Shown here: one piece after another, positions 30,755 to 37,601 of the stretch
Layout of the letters: each line of letters starts with the position of its first letter
Numbering within the stretch: the stretch's first letter is position 1
DNA from: Paenarthrobacter nicotinovorans
Lineage (GTDB): Bacteria; Actinomycetota; Actinomycetes; Actinomycetales; Micrococcaceae
Assembly (NCBI RefSeq): GCF_007670255.1
Contig: NZ_SZVS01000001.1
Span: 522,501 to 586,500 of the forward strand
Reading direction: 5' to 3'
Length of the DNA stretch: 64,000 nucleotides
Notes under the pieces: generated by a model
The model's database searches: none
What the model saw: the letters and a program-made list of their open reading frames with translations, nothing else
Told to the model about the DNA's origin: nothing
Translations under genes and position numbers: made by a program

Positions 30755-30810
30755 GCCTTTAAATCTAATGGGTAGGCGTACATAACTCACATTCGCACAG
30801 CGCGGGTGAA

Positions 30811-31374
30811 CTAGCGGGCGTCCCCCACGAAGCACTTCCCCGTCGCCAGAACGGGCAGCACGGTCACCACGACGCCTCCGTCACGTATCTGGCCCATGAC
30901 GCAGGACTTGCCGGACAACGCCGCCGCCTCCATGGCATCGACGTCGAGGCCTGTGGGTGTGCGGCTGACCGACACCTCGAGGCTGCCCTCAGGGATTCCG
31001 GCCGACACCAGGGCAGACCGCAGCGATTCCCGGTCCGGTTTGGGATTGCCGGCCACCAGGTTCTTCAGTGTGGACTCCACGGTTTTCGTGGTTGCCAGCA
31101 CAGCAGGATCGGGACTTTCCGAGGGGCGGGTGCTGGCGCTGGGACCGGCTTCCGTGCCTGTCGACGGAGTCGCGCTGTTGGCGCTTGGGCTCGACGTGGC
31201 CGCGGGCTGCGTCGACGAACCACCTGCGGGTGTGGGAGAGGCCGGCGCGCCCGTGCAAGCCGTCATCATCATGATTGCCGAGGCAAGCATCAACGCCCCT
31301 CCTGCAAGCCGGATGCTGGTGGTGGATGCCGGTGCAGCCCGGTCAGGTTTCGGTGTGGTTCCCCTGCGTATCAC
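30811..31374 (-). CDS. DUF6993 domain lipoprotein
   Basis: A 187-residue protein from the GTG complement of 31372-31374 (the frame continues to an ATG at 31485). A hydrophobic signal region ends in a lipobox (MMMTAC), so the Cys would be lipidated and the protein anchored outside the membrane. A Ser/Thr/Pro/Ala linker of about 60 residues follows, then a small domain with two cysteines (SGKSCVMGQ and TGKCFVG) as in DUF6993. Function unknown. It lies between ettA and tRNA-Arg on the same strand. Confidence 0.7.
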   Translation of the reverse strand: MIRRGTTPKPDRAAPASTTSIRLAGGALMLASAIMMMTACTGAPASPTPAGGSSTQPAATSSPSANSATPSTGTEAGPSASTRPSESPDPAVLATTKTVESTLKNLVAGNPKPDRESLRSALVSAGIPEGSLEVSVSRTPTGLDVDAMEAAALSGKSCVMGQIRDGGVVVTVLPVLATGKCFVGDAR

Positions 31375-31482
31375 CTTGCCATTGTGCCATTCACAGAAAT
31401 GGGTAGCGGCAATCTGCCGCCACGCGGCAACACGTATCCGCGAAGCTGAAGGTCTTCCCGGAGTCCGTCGCTTAAAGAAACA

Positions 31483-31513
31483 CACCCTCCTTGGAGAGGA
31501 TCCAAGGAGGGTG
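31483..31513 (-). terminator. tRNA-Arg terminator
   Basis: A 13-bp perfect stem (CACCCTCCTTGGA and its complement) with a 5-base loop, just downstream of the leftward tRNA-Arg. On the minus strand it is followed by TGTTTCTTT. Confidence 0.85.
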
Positions 31514-31518
31514 AACGG

Positions 31519-31591
31519 TGCCCCAGGAGGGAATCGAACCCCCGACCGGCGGATTAGAAGGCCGCTGCTCTATCCCCTGAGCTACTGGGGC
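31519..31591 (-). tRNA. tRNA-Arg (anticodon TCT)
   Basis: A 73-base cloverleaf on the minus strand with acceptor pairing GCCCCAG/CTGGGGC and the T-arm GGGGGTTCGATTCCCTC. The anticodon loop CTTCTAA gives UCU. The anticodon stem has one mismatch next to the loop. CCA is not encoded. Confidence 0.93.
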
Positions 31592-31810
31592 GCACTGACT
31601 CGACGACCACCTGGGCCGTCCGCGCCACAAAGAGTTTACATGCCATCACACGGCCGCATGCCATCCGGGCTCCGGGCGCCACTGTTCCTCAACAACTGGC
31701 CCAACCAGGGATTTATTCACATAGCAAAAGTCAGTACTGCCATCCCGAAGGTCACTCGATGAAGCTGAAAGGGCCGGACAGGCACTTCCCTACATCGTGA
31801 AGGACCACCA

Positions 31811-31969
31811 ATGAACGACATCATCACCGTCAGGGGCTTCGTGGCCTCGGACGTGAAGAGTTCCACCACTGCCCGCGGCACTGCAACGGCATCTTTCCGA
31901 CTCGGAACTACAGAGCGCCGCTACGACCGTGCCAGCAACACCTGGGTGGACGGCAACACCAACTGGTAG
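31811..31969 (+). pseudogene. ssbB-like gene, 5' fragment interrupted by prophage
   Basis: Encodes the first 52 residues of a single-stranded DNA-binding protein (MNDIITVRGFVASDVK, TARGTATASFRLGTTERR, TWVDGNTNW), the N-terminal half of an OB fold. A TAG at 31967-31969 ends the frame exactly where phage DNA begins. The 3' part is at 49861-50271. Joining TGG at 31964-31966 to TGG at 49861-49863 restores one continuous frame of about 188 codons (NTNW then YTVQSFRY). Position next to ettA matches the second ssb paralog of mycobacteria. The chromosome presumably has a primary ssb elsewhere. Neither fragment alone should fold normally. Confidence 0.9.
31964..31968. other. attL core (TGGTA)
   Basis: Five bases shared with 49861-49865. 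Left of it is ssbB coding sequence and right of it phage sequence. Phage-side arm ACATATAGTG (31976-31985) is the mirror partner of CACCATATG at 49841 in the reconstructed attP. The host-side arm GACGGCA (31949-31955) mirrors TGCAGTC at 49871 in the reconstructed attB. Confidence 0.85.
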
Positions 31970-31978
31970 CTAGTGACA

Positions 31979-31984
31979 TATAGT
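31979..31984 (+). promoter_or_regulatory. Putative integrase promoter -10 inside att site
   Basis: TATAGT lies 6 bases before the integrase ATG at 31991, the same layout as the leaderless host promoters. In the excised circle the -35 would be CTGACT (49853-49858) at 17 bases. In the lysogen it is host ssbB sequence with no match. The -10 lies within the right arm of attP, so integrase binding could repress its own gene. Confidence 0.55.
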
Positions 31985-31990
31985 GCTTCC

Positions 31991-33418
31991 ATGACGACTT
32001 GTGCTGTGTATCTTCGTATCTCCAAGGACAAGGGACTTGGTACGGAAGATGAAGGCTTAGCCGTTGACCGCCAACGCAAGGACATTCACAAGCTCCTGAA
32101 GTCCAAGGGCTGGAAAGTCGGTACAGAGTATCTAGACAACGACGTGTCCGCTTCCGGCAAGGTCAAGAGGCCCGAGTATGAGCGGATGCTAGCTGACTTC
32201 ACAGCCGGTGAAATCGACGCGATAGCGGCATGGGACTTGGACCGCCTATGGCGCGTTCCCATGGAGTTTGAGCACCTTCTAGCACTGGTGGACAAGCAAG
32301 GACTCAAGCTAGCCACCGTTGGCGGTGAAGCTGACCTATCCACAGACAACGGCATCCTGTACGCCCGTATCAAGGTTGCCGTTGCCGCGTCCGAGCTTGC
32401 ACGTAGGAGCGCACGACAAAAGGCCAAGTTTGCACAGGTCAGGGAAAGCGGTGGCAATCACTGGCGCGGACGTAGGCCATTCGGTCTAACCCTTGAGGGC
32501 AAGTTGGTTCCTGAGGAAGCAGAAGCGCTGAAAGCCATTGCTGAAATCATCCTCAGTGATGGAACGATCACAGCCGGTGTATCCCTATTAAAGGAACGCG
32601 GCCTTAAAACAACGTTCGGGCAGGAATGGCAGAGGCAACCTCTCAGGCGAACACTCCTGAACCCGCGTATAGCCGGATTCCTGGAGCATGAAGGAGAGCT
32701 TGTTGAGGCCCAATGGGAAGCGGTCCTTGAGCTTGATACTTGGAAGGCTGTAGTTGCCAAGCTCAACACCAAGAACCGGCCTAAGCCCAAGACCACCAAG
32801 CACGAGTACATGCTTTCCGGTCTGCTGACCTGTGGTGAGTGTGGGGACAAGTGCTATGGCCGACAGACCAAGCGGAAGCGGAAGAACAAGCCAACCAAGA
32901 TTGGCTACATCTACCGTTGCAACAACTTGTGTACTTCCAAGGAACTCAAAAAGACTGATGACTTGGTTATCCTCCGGACCCTTGAGGCTGTACTGACTAC
33001 AAACCATCAGGAGATACAGCAGGACAAGGGAACGCTCCAAGGTCTCAGAGAGGCACGCGCTCACGAGTTGAAGCGTTGGGCGGACTGGTTGGAAGAGGCC
33101 GCTGAGGAAGGTCTGAGGCCGTCCGAGATAAAGCCCCACAGAGCCAAACACGAGAGCAAGCTGAGGGACATTGAGAACCAGATTGCGCAGCTTGAGAAGG
33201 TCACCTTGGTTCGCTTGCCTACCCTTGATGAAGCCTTGGAGTCCACCGCCGACGATCAGGGCGAAATAGTGAGGGTCTTCAACTGGGACGCCTTGAGCCT
33301 TGAGAAGCGCCGTCACTTGGTCTCTCTCATGTGGCACTCAATCACCCTCAAGCGCACAGGCCGTGGTGCCCGTTGGAGTGACGACAACATAGTTTTTGTG
33401 GAGCGGAAGGCAGTTTAG
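31991..33418 (+). CDS. int: Large serine integrase
   Basis: Phage site-specific recombinase of 475 residues. The N-terminal resolvase domain has the catalytic Ser11 in AVYLRISKD and the downstream signature RSARQKAKFA. The Recombinase domain includes RGRRPFGLTLEGK and LLNPRIAGFL. A zinc ribbon follows with CGECGDKC and CNNLCTS, and then a coiled-coil region (residues about 345-410). I prefer the ATG at 31991 over the ATG at 31973 because it starts at the family position and TATAGT sits 6 bases upstream. It catalyses attP x attB recombination by a Ser-DNA linkage with a 2-bp crossover. The excision partner (RDF) is not identified. Confidence 0.95.
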   Translation: MTTCAVYLRISKDKGLGTEDEGLAVDRQRKDIHKLLKSKGWKVGTEYLDNDVSASGKVKRPEYERMLADFTAGEIDAIAAWDLDRLWRVPMEFEHLLALVDKQGLKLATVGGEADLSTDNGILYARIKVAVAASELARRSARQKAKFAQVRESGGNHWRGRRPFGLTLEGKLVPEEAEALKAIAEIILSDGTITAGVSLLKERGLKTTFGQEWQRQPLRRTLLNPRIAGFLEHEGELVEAQWEAVLELDTWKAVVAKLNTKNRPKPKTTKHEYMLSGLLTCGECGDKCYGRQTKRKRKNKPTKIGYIYRCNNLCTSKELKKTDDLVILRTLEAVLTTNHQEIQQDKGTLQGLREARAHELKRWADWLEEAAEEGLRPSEIKPHRAKHESKLRDIENQIAQLEKVTLVRLPTLDEALESTADDQGEIVRVFNWDALSLEKRRHLVSLMWHSITLKRTGRGARWSDDNIVFVERKAV

Positions 33419-33422
33419 TTGG

Positions 33423-33453
33423 TTTCGTTGGCGGTCTCGTTGGGTCTCGTTGG
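33423..33453. repeat. Three short direct repeats after integrase
   Basis: TTTCGTTGG at 33423, TCTCGTTGG at 33435 and TCTCGTTGG at 33445, spaced 12 and 10 bases apart, just after the integrase stop. Possible protein-binding sites; no function can be assigned. Confidence 0.45.
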
Positions 33454-33504
33454 AGGTCCGGTAGACTGATCCGGCAACAAATTCCCCGTTGGTTTCTAAC
33501 GCAG

Positions 33505-33538
33505 AATCCCTGTAAACCCTTGAGTTTACGGGGATTTT
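33505..33538 (+). terminator. Integrase terminator
   Basis: A 13-bp stem (AATCCCTGTAAAC with GTTTACGGGGATT, one G.T pair) and a 6-base loop, ending in TTTTG. It separates integrase transcription from the replication region. Confidence 0.8.
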
Positions 33539-33540
33539 GT

Positions 33541-33680
33541 GCGTTCGGGGGAAGAGTTCTTTAGTCTAAAGTGCTTGGTTTACGTTCTTTGATAAACGGT
33601 ATATTAGGAATTCGATTTCCGTTATGGTGTTTTGATGGTATATAATTGGTTTATAAGCAATTAATACGAAAGAGGCCCCC
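33541..33680 (+). promoter_or_regulatory. AT-rich phage promoter and operator region
   Basis: A strongly AT-rich stretch before the first small gene. TATATAAT at 33639-33646 is preceded by TG, giving an extended -10. Upstream are related segments TTTGATAAACGGTATATT and TTTGATGGTATATAATTGG, plus an inverted pair GTTTAC/ATAAAC (about 33579-33598), which look like operator sites around a regulated promoter. The regulator that would bind them is not evident. Confidence 0.5.
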
Positions 33681-33851
33681 ATGGCAGGACGCCAGAGAAC
33701 AAAGCTAGAACTACTACGACAGTCACGAACAGCCACAGAACGCAGCCTAGACAGGCTCACCAAGGTTCACTTGGAAGAGATGACCAAGAGGAAGCTCAAG
33801 ATTGCCAGACTAACCGCCGAGATTGAAGAACTAGAGAAGGAAGCAGCCTGA
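33681..33851 (+). CDS. Small coiled-coil phage protein
   Basis: A 56-residue basic, highly helical protein (MAGRQRTKLELLRQSR to AEIEELEKEAA). It is preceded by GAAAGAGG at the right distance. It is likely a coiled-coil DNA-binding or regulatory protein given its charge pattern and its place directly behind the regulated promoter. It could be a repressor, excision factor or replication accessory; nothing in the sequence decides. The stop overlaps the next start (TGATG). Confidence 0.55.
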   Translation: MAGRQRTKLELLRQSRTATERSLDRLTKVHLEEMTKRKLKIARLTAEIEELEKEAA

Positions 33852-33979
33852 TGGAGGGTTACGTAAAGGTGCTGGTCCCATACGGAATCTCAATTACCAA
33901 AGATGAGGACGGGAATCCTGTCTTCACTCAGCACGAAGAACCTCAGGTCATGTGGATCAGGAAGATCGAAAAGGCATAA
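33851..33979 (+). CDS. Small phage protein, unknown
   Basis: A 42-residue protein (MEGYVKVLVPYGISITKDED to VMWIRKIEKA) starting inside the stop of the previous gene. The composition suggests a small beta-rich fold. It is a candidate recombination directionality factor or transcription regulator only by position. A hairpin follows 3 bases after the stop. Confidence 0.5.
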   Translation: MEGYVKVLVPYGISITKDEDGNPVFTQHEEPQVMWIRKIEKA

Positions 33980-33982
33980 AAA

Positions 33983-34008
33983 AGTCCCCTACGGCCTAGC
34001 AGGGGACT
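33983..34008 (-). terminator. Hairpin with T-run on the minus strand
   Basis: AGTCCCCT (33983-33990) pairs with AGGGGACT (34001-34008). On the plus strand it is preceded by AAAAAA and followed by GATTC. On the minus strand the stem is followed by TTTTTT. It therefore reads as a terminator for leftward transcription, although it may also stop rightward transcripts weakly. Confidence 0.55.
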
Positions 34009-34090
34009 GATTCACGAAAAGACACTGGATACGATATGAAGTTGTAAGCGGTAAAATAGATAGGTACAACATGTGATTAATTAATGTAGA

Positions 34091-34138
34091 TACCCTACTC
34101 AATAATTATACCATAAATTCATGGTAATGAGTAGGGTA
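34091..34138. repeat. AT-rich two-part hairpin upstream of replication gene
   Basis: TACCCTACTCA pairs with TGAGTAGGGTA, and inside it TACCAT pairs with ATGGTA around the loop AAATTC, leaving a bulge of 7 bases on one side and 1 on the other. It lies in the most AT-rich part of the element. It could be an origin hairpin, an operator pair or a structured leader. Confidence 0.6.
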
Positions 34139-34190
34139 AGGCGCAGGGCAAAGTCCCAAGATAAATACAAGACAAAACGAAAGAGGTCAT

Positions 34191-34256
34191 ATGACCGAAA
34201 CATCTAACAGAAAGATTTACCTTGTTCAAGAAAACAACACCTCAGACAATCATTGA
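34191..34256 (+). CDS. Possible 21-residue leader peptide before the replication gene
   Basis: ATG at 34191 follows AAAGAGG at ideal spacing, the strongest ribosome site in this stretch. The frame encodes MTETSNRKIYLVQENNTSDNH and stops at 34254-34256, overlapping the first 35 bases of the primase/helicase in another frame. It could couple or limit translation of the next gene, whose TTG start has only a weak site. Confidence 0.35.
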   Translation: MTETSNRKIYLVQENNTSDNH

Positions 34257-35841
34257 TGCCAGCATCCGTAGTTGGGTATCGAAATACTGCGTCAAGCAAG
34301 TAAGCAAGCAGGACTACCTAAACCTTGCCGAAGCACTCCCCTCCAATGACCTAGACGCCGCTGAGTTCATCAGTGACACGCTGGGAAGCCAGATCACCTA
34401 CATTCCCACGTCAAAGACCGGTGGAGACTGGTACTACTGGAATGGCAAGGTCCACCAGAAAGCAAGCATGGGGCTTGTTGATGATGATCTAGCAACAGCG
34501 CTGGCCGACTTCCTCAAGCAGACCCTTCCCGGCATCCTCCACCACATCACAGAAGACTTTGACGAAGACAGCGCAAAGAAGCTCAAGGCCGCGTTCGGTC
34601 CAGTGGTGGAATATCAGAAGCGCATCCGTGGTGAAGCTTCCCACTCCAAACTTCGCAAGCGCGTTCAGGTGGCATTCACTAAGCCCGAAGACTACTTCGA
34701 TCAGGATCAGCGTTGGGCCGTTATGGCTGATGGCCAAGTTATTGATCTGGCCAACCTAGACGCGCCGTTCCTAGAGCCAGACCCCAACCGCGCCGTCTCC
34801 AAAAAGATGGGACTCTCAGCGCATGAAACATCTCCTGAGGCGTTCGACTTCTGGCAAAGCACCCTTGATTCATGGATTCCAGACAAGGAAGACCAGCGAT
34901 ACCTTCAGGTGGCCGCAGGAGCCGCGCTGTTGGGCCGTGGAGACGCTAAGAACATCGTGACCCTTGTAGGTATCTCCAACACCGGCAAGTCAACGTACAT
35001 CCGCACCATGGCCGCAGTGTTCGGAGACTACGCCGGTTCCCTGCCCGTCAACGCGATTGTTCAGAAGTACGGCGGTTCCACGAACTTCGATCAGTACAAA
35101 GCCAGGGGCAAGCGATTCCTCTACTTGGAAGAGCCGCAGAACACCCGCACAGATGACTCATTCCTCAAGAACCTGTCAGGCGGTGGTGGTGTTATCCCGA
35201 CACAGGAGAAGGGCAAGAACGTCGTTGAATGGCGTGCTCAGTGCGTCCTCCACATTGCCGCCAACCATGTGCCCAAGGTGGACCACACAGACAATGCCAT
35301 TGTGGAACGTCTAGACATCATCCCCTTTGACCACGTGTTCAACATCGGTTCAGCAGAGCGCACGGAGAGGCTTGAAGATGTCCTCTTTGACACTTCCGGC
35401 GTGGCTATCCTCCTGTGGGTGCTGGAAGGTGCTGCCGAATACCTCAAGACGGGAGTGATCCCGAAGTCAGACGCGATCAAGGCACGTGCCAAGAGGAACG
35501 CTGTGAAGTCCTCAGCCACCCTCAAATGGCTGGAAGACGTGACAGCCGGGGACTTCCCCCAGTACGTCATTGCTCCCAGTGCGAACCTCTCCGAGATGGC
35601 TACGCAGAAGGACGCTTACCAGCTCTTCCAGATTTGGTGCAACGAAGCCGGTGAGAAGGTTGTTCCGAAGCGTTCGGCGTGGCTGGATGAGCTTGAGAAG
35701 CACCTAGGGGCACCTAGCAACTTCCGTGAGAAGCGCCCCGGTGGTTATGCCCGTGTGTACGGATTGCTCCCAAGTAGCACAAACAAGTCCGCAGGTTTGC
35801 ACAATCTGGGTGCGGGCTACTGGAAGGACACCAGAGGCTAG
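34222..35841 (+). CDS. Phage primase/helicase (SF3 type replication protein)
   Basis: A 539-residue protein of the D5/P4-like group. The SF3 Walker A is GISNTGKSTYIRTMAAVFGD near 252-271 and Walker B-type YLEEPQ follows, then sensor 1 in LHIAANHVPKVD. A D5_N-like region precedes it. The C-terminal part beyond residue 420 (KDAYQLFQIWCNEAG, with GGYARVYG near the end) is the winged-helix region often found after SF3 helicases. The frame opens with TTG at 34222. It should unwind and possibly prime phage DNA. Hairpins and repeats flank it on both sides. Confidence 0.82.
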   Translation: MFKKTTPQTIIDASIRSWVSKYCVKQVSKQDYLNLAEALPSNDLDAAEFISDTLGSQITYIPTSKTGGDWYYWNGKVHQKASMGLVDDDLATALADFLKQTLPGILHHITEDFDEDSAKKLKAAFGPVVEYQKRIRGEASHSKLRKRVQVAFTKPEDYFDQDQRWAVMADGQVIDLANLDAPFLEPDPNRAVSKKMGLSAHETSPEAFDFWQSTLDSWIPDKEDQRYLQVAAGAALLGRGDAKNIVTLVGISNTGKSTYIRTMAAVFGDYAGSLPVNAIVQKYGGSTNFDQYKARGKRFLYLEEPQNTRTDDSFLKNLSGGGGVIPTQEKGKNVVEWRAQCVLHIAANHVPKVDHTDNAIVERLDIIPFDHVFNIGSAERTERLEDVLFDTSGVAILLWVLEGAAEYLKTGVIPKSDAIKARAKRNAVKSSATLKWLEDVTAGDFPQYVIAPSANLSEMATQKDAYQLFQIWCNEAGEKVVPKRSAWLDELEKHLGAPSNFREKRPGGYARVYGLLPSSTNKSAGLHNLGAGYWKDTRG

Positions 35842-35849
35842 GGAAAAAC

Positions 35850-36036
35850 TGCACAGAAGTGCAAAGGAGGTGCATGACTTGTGCAGGTCATGTACCTCCT
35901 AAAACCCCTAGAACTCAAGGAACTACTACTACTTTGTGCAGTTGTGCATATTTTTCTTTCTACTGATATGTATTAGAGATTATTGCTATTTACCTGTATG
36001 GAACTAGTAGAAAACAAAAAACTGCACAACTACACA
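35850..36036. repeat. TGCAC/GTGCA repeat cluster and hairpin (candidate origin)
   Basis: This non-coding stretch after the helicase gene is packed with GTGCA/TGCAC words. A 13-bp hairpin (GGAGGTGCATGAC with GTCATGTACCTCC, one G.T pair) lies at 35866-35899. TTGTGCAGTTGTGCA near 35935 is mirrored by ACTGCACAACTACACAA near 36021, about 80 bases apart with a T- and A-rich middle. Such iterated and inverted words next to a replication helicase are typical of an origin. No transcription role is evident. Confidence 0.5.
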
Positions 36037-36094
36037 ACCCTAAGACGCAACGACATAAGACGCTCCTTTATCACTACAACCGCTTGGAGCGGAT

Positions 36095-36271
36095 ATGAAA
36101 TATGTAATGCCCGAACCCCCACAGGTTGAGGGAATCGAATGGAACCAAGACCCTGAGGGCAACTGGAAGATGACCATTCTCAATCCCGTGGAATCCCATG
36201 GACCAACTGATGCTGACCTGTTGGACGATAAGTGCACAGCCATGGAGCTATTGAACAGGTACTACCGCTAA
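36095..36271 (+). CDS. Small phage protein, unknown
   Basis: A 58-residue acidic soluble protein (MKYVMPEPPQVEGIEWNQ to MELLNRYYR) with GGAG 8 bases before the ATG. The stop TAA shares its last base with the next ATG (TAATG), so it is translationally coupled to the membrane protein that follows. No known family recognised. Confidence 0.55.
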   Translation: MKYVMPEPPQVEGIEWNQDPEGNWKMTILNPVESHGPTDADLLDDKCTAMELLNRYYR

Positions 36272-36423
36272 TGCTGATCATCGAGCTATTGATATTGGCC
36301 GGATTCGTAGTGTGGATCATCAAGGACCACAGGGCCGTAATGGTGGAGCTGAAACGAATGCGTGAAGCCGGAAGGGCTGCTGAGAATGGTTATCAATCTG
36401 GTATAATTAGAGGTAAGGTCTAA
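36271..36423 (+). CDS. Small single-pass membrane protein (holin candidate 1)
   Basis: A 50-residue protein with one N-terminal membrane helix (LIIELLILAGFVVWII) and a basic, charged C-terminal half. It lies just upstream of a second single-pass protein and the endolysin. It could be a holin or holin regulator. The type cannot be assigned from sequence. Confidence 0.5.
   Translation: MLIIELLILAGFVVWIIKDHRAVMVELKRMREAGRAAENGYQSGIIRGKV
36399..36407 (+). promoter_or_regulatory. Putative lysis-gene promoter, extended -10
   Basis: TGGTATAAT (36399-36407) fits the extended -10 consensus TGnTATAAT. It lies inside the end of the preceding small gene, about 95 bases before the second membrane-protein start. 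No clear -35 is present. Confidence 0.45.
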
Positions 36424-36502
36424 ACGGAATTCCATTCCAACTGAACAGCCTTCCATATACCCAATGCAAGCATCACTAGGCATTAGGGAGAATGGATCAC
36501 TA

Positions 36503-36646
36503 ATGGACCCCCTCACACTCGTTAGCCTCACTCCACCAGAATTCATGGTGCCGATCATCCTTGTTGCGTTCGCGTACAAGATGTTTCAACTTTGGATCCT
36601 GAGTAGAAAAGACGATGACGACGACGTAACCCCTGCCGTTGGGTAA
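36503..36646 (+). CDS. Small single-pass membrane protein (holin candidate 2)
   Basis: A 47-residue protein (from the ATG at 36503; an in-frame ATG at 36464 has no ribosome site). It has one membrane helix (FMVPIILVAFAYKMFQLWIL) followed by a short acidic run DDDDD. Its place immediately before the endolysin supports a holin role. Confidence 0.5.
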   Translation: MDPLTLVSLTPPEFMVPIILVAFAYKMFQLWILSRKDDDDDVTPAVG

Positions 36647-36697
36647 ACGGATGACAGCCCGGAAAGACGGGTCTTTCTACTTTAACTAGGAATCACC

Positions 36698-37180
36698 ATG
36701 AGACTTGCCTATCCACTCTATGAAGAAGCCCCACTACTACAAGCCCACGGCGACAACGAGCGCATCTATACCCGATTCGGACTCAAGGGCCACAACGGGC
36801 TAGACCTTGGTGTGTATGCGGGAACTCCTGTACTGGCTATGGCCTCAGGAACAATTGTGTTCAGTGGAGATGGCTTTGACTATCCAGTTATGGGCAGTGC
36901 TGCTGGTAACTGCGTGGTCATCGAACACAAGGGCTATAGGACGGGCTACGCGCACCTTCTAAGACCCTATGGGGAGATTGGCTACCAAATAGCTGAAGGT
37001 GAAGTTCTAGGCCTCTCAGGGGCCACTGGTGCCGTCTCTGGTGATCACCTACATATTGAACTAATGCCACTTCCACTAGAGCTGGATAACGGATACCTAG
37101 GCCGTGTAGATCCCCTTCCTTACTTCAAAACGGGCACACCTCTATATACACCCCCCTCTCGTGAGAAGGCCCCCCTATGA
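36698..37180 (+). CDS. M23-family peptidase, endolysin
   Basis: A 160-residue LytM/M23 zinc peptidase that should cut peptidoglycan cross-links. The metal site is complete: HNGLD (HxxxD) near residues 30-34, YAHL, and the GDHLHIEL (HxH) motif. There is no signal peptide, so it depends on a holin for export, as in phage lysis. No separate cell-wall binding domain is visible. The stop overlaps the HNH start (ATGA). Confidence 0.83.
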   Translation: MRLAYPLYEEAPLLQAHGDNERIYTRFGLKGHNGLDLGVYAGTPVLAMASGTIVFSGDGFDYPVMGSAAGNCVVIEHKGYRTGYAHLLRPYGEIGYQIAEGEVLGLSGATGAVSGDHLHIELMPLPLELDNGYLGRVDPLPYFKTGTPLYTPPSREKAPL

Positions 37181-37470
37181 GCGGGGCATGGGGCGGTAGT
37201 AGAAGCCAGAAGCTAAGCGAGTTGGTCAAGCAAGAGTATGGCTATGTATGTCACCTGTGTCTCAAGGAGATATCACCTGACAACTACAGCGTTGATCATG
37301 TGATCCCTAGATCAAAGGGTGGAACAGATGCCATTGAGAATCTCAGGCCAGCTCATGGCAAGAGAGAAGGTCATTGTGCTGGTAACTACGCAAGAGGCGA
37401 CCGCAGCATAGAGGCCTACCGGGCTACCCAGACCGATGTAAGAGCTTGGTTCCTCTCGCTGGCACCCTGA
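37177..37470 (+). CDS. HNH endonuclease
   Basis: A 97-residue protein with CHLC and VDHVIPRSKGGTDAIENLRP, the HNH core, and a further HC motif (EGHCAGN). HNH proteins next to terminase genes are needed for DNA packaging and cos cleavage in many siphoviruses. The position just before the terminase pair matches that role. Confidence 0.88.
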   Translation: MSGAWGGSRSQKLSELVKQEYGYVCHLCLKEISPDNYSVDHVIPRSKGGTDAIENLRPAHGKREGHCAGNYARGDRSIEAYRATQTDVRAWFLSLAP

Positions 37471-37601
37471 TTCTTTATATTCGGACCCCTTGGACTTCCC
37501 GCGACCCAATCTCTCCTTTTTTCGATACCTCAAAATGTCTCCAAACAGGCTGATTCAGGAGCTAAAAACCACAAATTATTGCAGCCAGAAATGAACTGAT
37601 C
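37471..37601. other. Noncoding gap between HNH and terminase, candidate cos region
   Basis: 131 bases with no gene. It includes pyrimidine-rich sequence (CCTTGGACTTCCCGCGACCC at 37490-37509). In siphoviruses with adjacent HNH and terminase genes, cos lies in this interval. No direct proof of cleavage is present. Confidence 0.3.

Noticed and set aside
31519..31591. tRNA-Arg as the prophage attachment site
   Set aside because: It lies only about 370 bases from the left prophage end, but no copy of its 3' end occurs at the right end, and the integrase is a serine type. The shared TGGTA and rejoined ssbB frame place the site in ssbB.
32588..33337. A 249-codon leftward frame inside the integrase gene
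   Set aside because: Antisense shadow of the integrase; no ribosome site and no recognisable domain.
33566..33763. A 65-codon leftward open frame over the phage control region, as a possible repressor
   Set aside because: It runs through the AT-rich promoter and against the 56-residue gene, lacks a ribosome site and shows no helix-turn-helix pattern.
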